This document shows, one piece after another, positions 34,715 through 41,447 of a stretch of 49,886 bases of DNA. Below the pieces are notes generated by a model. The model was given only the letters and a program-made list of their open reading frames with translations, did no database searches and had not been told where the DNA came from. Each line of letters begins with the position of its first letter. The first letter of the stretch is position 1. The DNA is from Eggerthellaceae bacterium (GTDB lineage Bacteria > Actinomycetota > Coriobacteriia > Coriobacteriales > Eggerthellaceae). A program made the translations under genes and the position numbers. The stretch covers positions 1 to 49,886 of the forward strand of contig SUUI01000014.1 in NCBI GenBank assembly GCA_015062605.1, written 5' to 3'.

Positions 34715-35238
34715 CTACGCCCCGAAGGAGGACCGTACACCGGGGGCGGTGTGTTCTGCGAGGGATTGAACGATGCGCGTCCGCCCGACTGGAACCATTC
34801 GGGCGGTCCGTAGACGCACACGGGTTCATTGTCGCTCGGTGTGAATGCGATGCCGGTTTTCTGATCAACCTGCCCGAAATCTTCGGGAGGACCGTAGACA
34901 CCCTCAATCAGGTTCTTATCCACCTCGAAATCCTCGGGTGGCCCATAGACGTCCTCAAGCTCGTTTTCGGATGGGTCGTACTCCGGGTCGGTTTGCTCGA
35001 CAGGTTCGAGCCCTAGATCCTCGGGAGGTCCGTAAACGGTTTCGATCTCATTATCGGGTGGATTGTAATCGTCGGGCGGTCCGTAGACATCCTCGATCTC
35101 GTTGTTCTTCGGATCGAGCATGTTCGGCGGCCCATAGACAGCATCGGGGTTGTTCTTGGATGGCTTGAAACAGCCCGTAAGCCCGAGCGCCGCAAGTATG
35201 CCGGCGGCAGTGAAGCCTCTACGCGAAAGCGGTTTCAT
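34711..35238 (-). CDS. Tat-exported lipoprotein with seven VYGPP repeats; probable substrate of the radical SAM enzyme
   Basis: A 175-residue protein. The signal MKPLSRRGFTAAG combines a twin-arginine motif with a lipobox (LTGC, Cys23). The mature chain is acidic, Pro/Asn-rich and low in hydrophobics. VYGPP occurs at residues 34, 51, 68, 97, 114, 142 and 167, spaced 17, 17, 29, 17, 28 and 25, often within D/E-VYGPPE-D-F/L and followed by NEIE-like linkers. Codons within the motif differ between copies (GTCTATGGG, GTTTACGGA, GTGTACGGT), so the peptide is what is kept. GGAGG precedes the ATG. I know no named family with certainty. Confidence 0.88.
   Translation of the reverse strand: MKPLSRRGFTAAGILAALGLTGCFKPSKNNPDAVYGPPNMLDPKNNEIEDVYGPPDDYNPPDNEIETVYGPPEDLGLEPVEQTDPEYDPSENELEDVYGPPEDFEVDKNLIEGVYGPPEDFGQVDQKTGIAFTPSDNEPVCVYGPPEWFQSGGRASFNPSQNTPPPVYGPPSGRR
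34726..35139 (-). repeat. VYGPP-coding repeat region
   Basis: Seven DNA segments coding VYGPP, the first three and copies 4-5 at an exact 51-base step. Third-base variation between copies argues against recent tandem duplication. Confidence 0.85.
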
Positions 35239-35321
35239 ATGCGTACCTCCATCCTGTTGATCGACCGACTTGATTGTAGCGCAAAGGAACTTGCGAAAAC
35301 AGGCACGCCTCGGCATGCTCG

Positions 35322-35350
35322 TTGCAAGTACTGATTTGTAATAGTAATAT
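35322..35350 (+). promoter_or_regulatory. promoter of the MNT-HEPN pair
   Basis: TTGCAA (35322-35327) and TAATAT (35345-35350) with a 17-base spacer, 21 bases before the ATG at 35372. An RHH domain in the antitoxin could bind here; no clear operator was seen. Confidence 0.55.
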
Positions 35351-35371
35351 ATTAGAAAAAGGATGGTGCAT

Positions 35372-35833
35372 ATGGGTTCCAACATCTCGATATACTTAAG
35401 CGATGCGGCGCTTGCGAAGCTTGATGGGATTGTTGCGCGCAACGCTGCGAAGAATCGAGCCGATGGGCTTAGCGGTCGCAAAGTCGCGAGTCGTTCGAGC
35501 ATTCTTGAGCAGATGATCATGGAAAGCTTTGAAGGGGATGGCGTGCTCGATCGGAAGACCATCGAGTATTTTACGGTATCGCTTGCAAAGAAGTACGGGG
35601 CCAAAAAGGTATCGCTGTTCGGATCGTATGCCCGAAACGAGGCTACAGCTGATTCCGATATCGACATCCTCTTGGATAAGGGCGAAATTCGCGGAATGGG
35701 CGTGCTTGATTTCCAGGAAGAGCTGGCTTCCAAACTTGGGAAAAAGGTCGATGTTGTCACTACGGTCGGTGCTAGTGAGCGCTTTTTGAAAAAGATAGAG
35801 CGTGACGAGGTGGTGCTTTATGAGGCAAGCTGA
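35372..35833 (+). CDS. MNT-type nucleotidyltransferase antitoxin with N-terminal RHH-like region
   Basis: A 153-residue protein. The C-terminal half is a minimal nucleotidyltransferase with GSYARNEATADSDIDILLD, the GS-x10-DxD motif that AMPylates HEPN partners. The first 55 residues (SNISIYLSDAALAKLD, then SRSSILEQMI) look like a ribbon-helix-helix DNA-binding domain, which MntA-type antitoxins usually lack. ATG at 35372 follows AAAAAGGA; an ATG nine bases earlier sits too close to that site. Its end overlaps the HEPN gene by 14 bases. Confidence 0.87.
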   Translation: MGSNISIYLSDAALAKLDGIVARNAAKNRADGLSGRKVASRSSILEQMIMESFEGDGVLDRKTIEYFTVSLAKKYGAKKVSLFGSYARNEATADSDIDILLDKGEIRGMGVLDFQEELASKLGKKVDVVTTVGASERFLKKIERDEVVLYEAS

Positions 35834-36185
35834 GCGCGATATCGACCAGCTCTTTGTCATCAGGCGTTATTGCGATCGTCTTGACAAGGCACTCAACCGT
35901 TTCGGTGCAACGTACGACGCGTTCGTCGACGATACCGTTTTCCAAGATAGCTGCTCTTTGTGCATCATCCAGATCGGGGAGGCGGTGAACCGGCTTTCCG
36001 AGAGATTCGTGTTGTCGCATCCCGAGATAGATTGGAGCCGTATTTACGGCATGCGCTGCCACTTGGTTCACGGATACGAGATGTTCGATTCCGAAATCGT
36101 ATGGGATGCCATCGAGCATTGCATCCCTCCACTCCGCGCGTTCTGCGAGCAACAAACCGCTTCCGAAAACGAGGCCTTTCTCTAA
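35820..36185 (+). CDS. HEPN toxin (DUF86/HepT family)
   Basis: A 121-residue helical protein that starts inside the antitoxin gene. The RNase motif R-x4-6-H appears as GMRCHLVHGYE in the C-terminal half, with the conserved IGEAVNRLSE before it. HepT toxins cleave RNA, tRNA in studied cases, and are silenced by AMP addition at a Tyr near the motif; HGYE provides it. With the preceding gene it forms a type VII-like pair. Confidence 0.88.
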   Translation: MRQAERDIDQLFVIRRYCDRLDKALNRFGATYDAFVDDTVFQDSCSLCIIQIGEAVNRLSERFVLSHPEIDWSRIYGMRCHLVHGYEMFDSEIVWDAIEHCIPPLRAFCEQQTASENEAFL

Positions 36186-36208
36186 ATGAGGGTTTTCTGA
36201 AACGAAAA

Positions 36209-36236
36209 CGGCAGGCATCGTAAAAGATGCCTGCCG
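36209..36236. terminator. bidirectional terminator
   Basis: CGGCAGGCATC (36209-36219) and GATGCCTGCCG (36226-36236), loop GTAAAA. It lies between the convergent HEPN and DUF5714 genes. Confidence 0.8.
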
Positions 36237-36261
36237 CATGTCAATCGCACAAAAGGCAATG

Positions 36262-36966
36262 CTACTTTTTCGGATAGTAAGGGCAACGGTCTTTCAGACA
36301 TTCGTCGTTGCGGTCGGAGAACGCGCATTTCACATTCTCGGGTTTGATCATCTGGATTCCTGTTATTTCAGCAACGTAATCGATGGTGATGAGCACCGCC
36401 GTGAAACCTGTGCGTTTGCAGCAGCGCGGCCCGCCGATATCGGCAAGCGCGCCTAAGATCTTCGAAGTCAAGCGTTGCACGACACCCCAGGGCTCGGGCG
36501 TCATAGGACTTGCCTTTAAGATGATGGACATGAACTGCCCGGCACTGACTGCCGCACCGCAACAACCCCAGAATCCGCACGTTCCGCCCGGAACCTTAAG
36601 GGAGCGCTGCTCGAGTTCTTTAAGCGCCGCTTCTTTATCTATGTCGCCGCCGGCATTCGCGTATGCGGCGATGAGCGCTGCGCCGACGAGCGTGTGATGC
36701 TCCGGCCCGTTCGGGTAGATGGACTTGTCGGCCATCATGCGGTTTAAGATGAAGATCGGGTTGGCCGAGTCGGTATGAAGAGCGAACGCAAGCCCGGCAT
36801 TCACGCCTTCCGTGCGATGGCACGCATCGCATACATAATGACCTTTTGAACAGGTGCAATGACCCTTCTCCTGCTTTCCGCAGATAGCGCAGGTCACATC
36901 CATCGCCTCATCGCTGTAAACGATGGGTGCTTCGCAAATGAGGCAATTCGCCCTACCGATAGTCAT
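36262..36966 (-). CDS. Cys-rich DUF5714 protein
   Basis: A 234-residue cytoplasmic protein with about 20 Cys in pairs: CLIC, CAIC, CTCSKGHYVCDAC near the N-terminus (likely zinc ribbons), CGFWGCCG mid-protein, PRCCKRTG and CLKDRCPYYPK at the end. The GCCGAAVSAG stretch is typical of DUF5714. Function is not known; bound zinc or Fe-S is likely. GAGGAG precedes the ATG. It is the last gene of the SsuABC-like operon and close to SAM-dependent enzymes, so it may handle a thiol- or metal-linked compound. Confidence 0.85.
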   Translation of the reverse strand: MTIGRANCLICEAPIVYSDEAMDVTCAICGKQEKGHCTCSKGHYVCDACHRTEGVNAGLAFALHTDSANPIFILNRMMADKSIYPNGPEHHTLVGAALIAAYANAGGDIDKEAALKELEQRSLKVPGGTCGFWGCCGAAVSAGQFMSIILKASPMTPEPWGVVQRLTSKILGALADIGGPRCCKRTGFTAVLITIDYVAEITGIQMIKPENVKCAFSDRNDECLKDRCPYYPKK

Positions 36967-36993
36967 GAAAACTCCTCTCTTTATGCAGCGATC

Positions 36994-38016
36994 CTATTGA
37001 TCGCTCCAGCGTACGGTCTTCTTGATGAGCAGGCCGACCAGCCAGTCCAGTATGGTCACGACGATGCCGATCATGATAATGCCGGCGATGACGTTCGTGT
37101 AGTTAGCGTAGTTAGTATAGTTGATGATGAAGTACCCCATGCCACTCGTGGCCCCGTACATCTCAGACATGACCATGATCAGCATGGCGGCGGGCAATTG
37201 CAGCTTAAGTCCCTTAGCAATAGCTGGGTACATATAGGGTACGAGAACCTCCAATAGCATCGTCTTCGTATCGAGTCCGAGCATCTTGGCGGAATCGACG
37301 ATGCGCCGATCCATCGATTCGACGCGCGTGATCGTGTTCATGAGCGTCGACCAGAAGATGCCCAAGAAGATGACGAACACAGCTGCCAGCCTAAACGACG
37401 GCAGGATGAAGATCAGATACGGCGTGAACACGATGGCGGGGATGGGGGCGAGCACGCGGGCGACCGGATAGATGGTCTCGCGTACTTTCGGGAGCCATCC
37501 GACGATAAGGCCAAGCACGTTGCCAACGACGATGGCGGAGATGAAGCCTTCGCAGAACAACGTGAGCGATGAAGAGACGTTCTTCCACAGCTCGGCAGTC
37601 TTGGTCGGGAACACATTGAAGACGTTTTCGGGAATCGGGATGAGCACAGGATGCGTGAGCTGAAGGTCTGTTGAGCATACTTCCCAGATAATGAGGAAAA
37701 CATACACGATCGTCACGATGTAGCAGGTTGCGGGCTTATGCGCACCACCCTTAAGGTAATGGAACAGAAACAGCGCCTCGATGATGCAGCACGCGACGAT
37801 GAACGGCACATATGTGTTGAATGTCACTTTGCCAGGGATAATGATCGCCACGATCAACAGCAAAAAGAGCACGTTTGCCACGATAAAGCTTGGCTTGAGA
37901 ATACGACGGTCGACCTTAATGGGCTTGCGTGCATCCGCCGGCTTCGCGGCGATCGTGCCATCGGTTGAGACTGTTGTGCTGTCCACTGCGTCCGATCTCT
38001 TTTCGAATGGTTTCAT
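36994..38016 (-). CDS. ABC transporter permease (SsuC/TauC/NrtB type)
   Basis: A 340-residue permease with an N-terminal extension, six or more helices and the coupling loop (RRIVDSAKMLGLD) of nitrate/sulfonate/taurine importers. Two extra N-terminal helices (residues 45-100) are unusual. GAGGA precedes the ATG, four bases after the ATPase stop. It is the membrane path for the ligand bound by the lipoprotein encoded at 38911-40074. Confidence 0.92.
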   Translation of the reverse strand: MKPFEKRSDAVDSTTVSTDGTIAAKPADARKPIKVDRRILKPSFIVANVLFLLLIVAIIIPGKVTFNTYVPFIVACCIIEALFLFHYLKGGAHKPATCYIVTIVYVFLIIWEVCSTDLQLTHPVLIPIPENVFNVFPTKTAELWKNVSSSLTLFCEGFISAIVVGNVLGLIVGWLPKVRETIYPVARVLAPIPAIVFTPYLIFILPSFRLAAVFVIFLGIFWSTLMNTITRVESMDRRIVDSAKMLGLDTKTMLLEVLVPYMYPAIAKGLKLQLPAAMLIMVMSEMYGATSGMGYFIINYTNYANYTNVIAGIIMIGIVVTILDWLVGLLIKKTVRWSDQ

Positions 38017-38020
38017 CGGG

Positions 38021-38812
38021 CTAGTCCTCGCTTCCCGTATCGGTTTTCTCGAACAAGTCGAGGATCTCGGCCTTCATCTCGGCCATCTCGGGCAAAAGCA
38101 CGCGCGCTTCGGGCGGCTCGCCAGGGTCGCGCTTCGGAAGGATGAAGTCCTTGATGATGTGCCGAGGTTCCATGAACACGATGCGGTCGGCTAAGATGAG
38201 CGCCTCATCGATGTCGTGCGTAACGAAGACGGCATTCTTACAACAGCTCTTCTCCTTGTCGTTCCACAAATCGAGCAGAAGATGCTGGAGCTTTCTTCTG
38301 ATGGCGGGGTCGAGCGCACCGAACGGTTCGTCCAAAAGCATCGTATTCGCCTCGACGGCCAGGGCACGCGCGATGGCAACGCGCTGCCGCATGCCGCCAG
38401 AGAGCTGGAAGGGATAACGGTTCGCCGCCTCCTTCATGCCGACGCGGTCGAGCAAATCGAGTGCCTGCTCGTCAGCCTGCTCCTTGGTGACGCCCGGATG
38501 TGTCTTCAAGATGCTGAACGATACGTTCTTGAGCGCCTTCTGCCATGAGAAAAGCGAGTAGTTCTGGAACACGATGGAGCGGTCGGGGCCAGGTCCTTCG
38601 ATGGGCGCATCGTCGATGCATACCGAACCCTTCGTTGGCTTGATCAAGCCCGCGATGAGCGAGAGCATCGTGGATTTGCCGCAGCCGGAATGCCCGACGA
38701 GGCATAAGAACTCGCCATCGTTGATGGTAAGGTTGATGTTCTCGAGTGCGAGGTACGTCTCGTTTAAATCGACGTAAGAGTACTCGAGGTCTTTGAATGT
38801 GATGCGCGGCAT
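38021..38812 (-). CDS. ABC transporter ATPase (SsuB/TauB type)
   Basis: A 263-residue ATPase: GHSGCGKST, FQNYSLFSWQ, LSGGMRQR, DEPFGALD and VTHDIDEA match the nitrate/sulfonate/taurine group. The start at 38812 has AGGAG five bases upstream; a longer frame would run through the hairpins at 38834-38895. Confidence 0.94.
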   Translation of the reverse strand: MPRITFKDLEYSYVDLNETYLALENINLTINDGEFLCLVGHSGCGKSTMLSLIAGLIKPTKGSVCIDDAPIEGPGPDRSIVFQNYSLFSWQKALKNVSFSILKTHPGVTKEQADEQALDLLDRVGMKEAANRYPFQLSGGMRQRVAIARALAVEANTMLLDEPFGALDPAIRRKLQHLLLDLWNDKEKSCCKNAVFVTHDIDEALILADRIVFMEPRHIIKDFILPKRDPGEPPEARVLLPEMAEMKAEILDLFEKTDTGSED

Positions 38813-38833
38813 ATATCTCCTAGATGGATGAGG

Positions 38834-38895
38834 CGCGCCTGCAGGGAGAATCCGCAGGCGCGTCGGGCTCCTCGCCCCGCGAAGTACGGGGTGAG
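38834..38895 (-). terminator. two hairpins between binding-protein and ATPase genes
   Basis: CGCGCCTGC (38834-38842) pairs with GCAGGCGCG (38854-38862); CTCGCCCCG (38871-38879) pairs with CGGGGTGAG (38887-38895, one G-U). They sit in the 98-base gap after the binding-protein gene. Such structures usually protect the upstream message or trim read-through so more binding protein than transporter is made. Confidence 0.65.
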
Positions 38896-38910
38896 GCAAA
38901 AAGGGCTAGA

Positions 38911-40074
38911 TTACAGACCCAGCGTGTTCTGCTTGTTGTACTTGGTGAGCAGGCCGTTGTAGAAGTCCTTGTTCTCACCGCGTTCGATCAAAGTATCGAG
39001 GGCGACCTTGTAGATGGAGGAGTCGAGGTGCTTCTTGATGAGCTCCTTGTCCTTGTTCTCGATGTCACCGTTGTCGATCATGTCGCCGTAGAAGTCGACG
39101 ACGGCATCCGTCTGCGGATCCATCTCGAATTTCATGGCGGCTACGTAGCCGTCCTTGCCGTAGGTGATCTTCTCGACGTAATCGGCATCTTGGCCGGAGT
39201 ACTCTTGGATCATCTGGAGCGTTGCAGTGTGGTCGTTCTCGATGACCTGCAGAGCGCGCAGGTTGGCAATCTCGAACTTGATCAGCGCGGAGCGCTTTTC
39301 CTCGAAGGCCTTGCGGTTCGTGCTCTGACGGCAGCAAGGGAATTCCTTGCCGATGAGCTCGTTGGGGCGGAATGCAACGGCGCACTTGCCGGTCTTGACG
39401 GCATTGACGCCATAGCCGCTGTTCACGAAGCACATATCGATCTCGCCCTTCTCGACGGCAGCGACTTCTGCCGCAGAGCTCTCAAGCAGGATGAACTCGA
39501 CGTCATTGCCTTCAGCGAGCGGACCGATTTTCAGGCCTTGCTTACGCAGCCAGCTTTTAGTGATCATATGGCCGGTCTCCATGCGGAAGCAGCCGATGGT
39601 CTTGCCCTTGAAATCTTCGGCTTTCTTGTATTTGTCCTTGTTCTCGATGAGCGTGATGCACTCGGAACCATCGGTTACCGTGCCGCCGAATATGACGAGG
39701 TCATCGCCCTGACCGATATAGGAACAGGTGGGAATCGACCCGAAGGGGAGGACGTCGGCGGAACCGTTGGAGAGCGCCGGCATGGCCTCGGGGAAGCCGC
39801 CGGACACGGTTTGCGTATGAATGCTGAGGCCTTCTTCCTCGTAGAAGCCTTTCTTGATGGCAACGATGATGCAGGCGATTTTCGCATCTTTGCCGAGCAG
39901 GACGAGGTTCAAGTCCTCGGTTTCGGTCTTGATGGTGTTGTCGAACTTCTTCGTGTCGGCACCCTTGCCGCTTGAAGAGCAACCGGCAAGCGTACCGAAG
40001 CTCGCCAACGCTCCAGCGGCGAGGGCGGTGCTACCGGCAATCCTTAAGAATTGCCTACGGGAAATATCAGCCAT
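38911..40074 (-). CDS. ABC substrate-binding lipoprotein (SsuA/TauA/THI5-like), Tat signal
   Basis: A 387-residue lipoprotein with SRRQFLRIAG (twin-arginine) and lipobox LAGC. The mature domain resembles nitrate/sulfonate/taurine binding proteins: KKGFYEEEGLS, SNGSADVLPFG, DFKGKTIGCF. It carries vicinal Cys in the lobe (EFPCCRQST) that may contact a thiophilic ligand such as an arsenic or sulfur compound (inference). ATG at 40074 follows AAAGGA. It heads the operon binding protein, ATPase, permease, DUF5714. Confidence 0.92.
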   Translation of the reverse strand: MADISRRQFLRIAGSTALAAGALASFGTLAGCSSSGKGADTKKFDNTIKTETEDLNLVLLGKDAKIACIIVAIKKGFYEEEGLSIHTQTVSGGFPEAMPALSNGSADVLPFGSIPTCSYIGQGDDLVIFGGTVTDGSECITLIENKDKYKKAEDFKGKTIGCFRMETGHMITKSWLRKQGLKIGPLAEGNDVEFILLESSAAEVAAVEKGEIDMCFVNSGYGVNAVKTGKCAVAFRPNELIGKEFPCCRQSTNRKAFEEKRSALIKFEIANLRALQVIENDHTATLQMIQEYSGQDADYVEKITYGKDGYVAAMKFEMDPQTDAVVDFYGDMIDNGDIENKDKELIKKHLDSSIYKVALDTLIERGENKDFYNGLLTKYNKQNTLGL

Positions 40075-40132
40075 GAAACATCCTTTCACTCAATTAAATA
40101 CGACCCATTGAGGTATATTGGCTAAGGTCTAG

Positions 40133-40203
40133 TATAATGAAATTTAGTTGCATGTGTAGAACAATTATTAGATGTGTTCCAATAATTGCGGTAAGCAACT
40201 AAA
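40133..40203 (+). promoter_or_regulatory. -10 box and nested hairpin leader of the CobW-radical SAM operon
   Basis: TATAAT at 40133-40138 puts transcription start near 40145. Two nested inverted repeats follow: TTTAGTTGC (40143-40151) / GCAACTAAA (40195-40203), and inside it CAATTATT (40162-40169) / AATAATTG (40181-40188). The element is about 110 bases before the ATG. As RNA it would form a long stem with an internal loop; as DNA it could be an operator pair shared with the divergent importer. Confidence 0.6.
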
Positions 40204-40310
40204 CCATACCGGAATGATGGGTGAACCATCCGTAACAGGCGGATCGCATCGAAATCGCGAGAGCGGATGCGGATTGCGAGGGCGTGAAATTGGCAGGCGA
40301 GGATAAAAGC

Positions 40311-41435
40311 ATGGGTAATGAGCTTCCTAAATATTTGGTTGTCAGTGGTTTTCTGGGCGCGGGCAAAACGACGAGCATGATCGCGATGGCGCGCGTCATC
40401 AATAAGAAATATGGGCAAGCCGCCATCATCGCCAACGATCTCGGCGCGAAGAACCTGGTGGATGCCGACTATACGCGTACGACCGATGTCGCCATCTCGG
40501 AGATCACGGGCGACTGCATCTGCTACGTCACTGAGGATTTGGTCCATCGTATCGATGGGCTTGTCGCCGATGGCGCGAACATCGTGATGTCGGATATCCC
40601 CGGATGCGGCTTAGGCGCGCTCGACCATGTCTACATCAAACTCAAGAACAACTATCCCGACCGATACGATTTGCTGCCGTTCCTAGTCATCGTCGACCCA
40701 GAGCGCTTGCGCATGATCTTGCCCGAGCGTGCGAACATCAACCTGACTGAGGAGATGCGCTTCTTGCTCGATGCGCAGCTTGCTGAGGCAGATCTCATCG
40801 TGTTGAACAAGACCGATTTGATCAGCGGCGAGGAACGTGACGCCGATCTGGCATTCATACAAGAGGCGTATCCGGAAATCCCTGTGATGTCGATGAGCGC
40901 GAAAACGGGCGAAGGCGTCGAGGATGTCGTTGACTATCTGGTGACGCATCGCGCCAATGCCGAGCATCGCGAGCTCGGTGATGACGCCGAGGAATTCGAT
41001 GCCGCCGAGAAGCAGATGTGCTGGTACAATCGCCGCTTCTTCGCATCGGTCCGCGACGAGAGCAATATCGATTTCAACCAAGTGGTTGATGATTTCATCG
41101 AAGCGATCCGTGACGGGCTCATCGAGGCGAAGCGAAACGTTCCGCACTTAAAACTGTTTGCGGCGGGCGAGGGAGAGGACTTCGTGAAGGCCTCGCTATT
41201 GGGTGTGGATTACGATATCCAATACGACCATCGGCTCGAACGTAACTACACCGCCATGGCCATCGTGGTGAACGCACGCGCGCTGTGCGAATCCGAAACG
41301 CTCGGCGAGGTCATCGAAGACGCGATGGATTTCATAAAAGCCGAGCACAATCTGAAGTGCAACGTGTTGTTCACGGAGTGCTTTGGGCTATTTGACGAGG
41401 GCCGTTCAAACGGCGGCCGTGCGAGCCGCTATTAG
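40311..41435 (+). CDS. CobW/G3E-family GTPase, metal or cofactor chaperone
   Basis: A 374-residue P-loop GTPase. Walker A is GFLGAGKTT (13-21), DIPGCG is the G3 region and NKTD the G4. The metal motif GDCICYVTED keeps two Cys of the CxCC pattern. Such proteins insert metals or assist metalloenzymes. GTG 27 bases earlier is in frame but GAGGAT fits the ATG at 40311. It leads the operon; the product of the next gene is a radical SAM/methyltransferase fusion it could serve. Confidence 0.88.
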   Translation: MGNELPKYLVVSGFLGAGKTTSMIAMARVINKKYGQAAIIANDLGAKNLVDADYTRTTDVAISEITGDCICYVTEDLVHRIDGLVADGANIVMSDIPGCGLGALDHVYIKLKNNYPDRYDLLPFLVIVDPERLRMILPERANINLTEEMRFLLDAQLAEADLIVLNKTDLISGEERDADLAFIQEAYPEIPVMSMSAKTGEGVEDVVDYLVTHRANAEHRELGDDAEEFDAAEKQMCWYNRRFFASVRDESNIDFNQVVDDFIEAIRDGLIEAKRNVPHLKLFAAGEGEDFVKASLLGVDYDIQYDHRLERNYTAMAIVVNARALCESETLGEVIEDAMDFIKAEHNLKCNVLFTECFGLFDEGRSNGGRASRY

Positions 41436-41447
41436 GATGATGCTGCC

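Noticed and set aside
34726-35139. CRISPR-like or tandem DNA repeat
   Set aside because: The repeats are at protein level with variable codons and spacing, inside one good gene.
38824-39975. 383-codon plus-strand frame over the binding-protein gene
   Set aside because: Antisense shadow rich in Leu/Asp; the minus-strand product is a clear lipoprotein.
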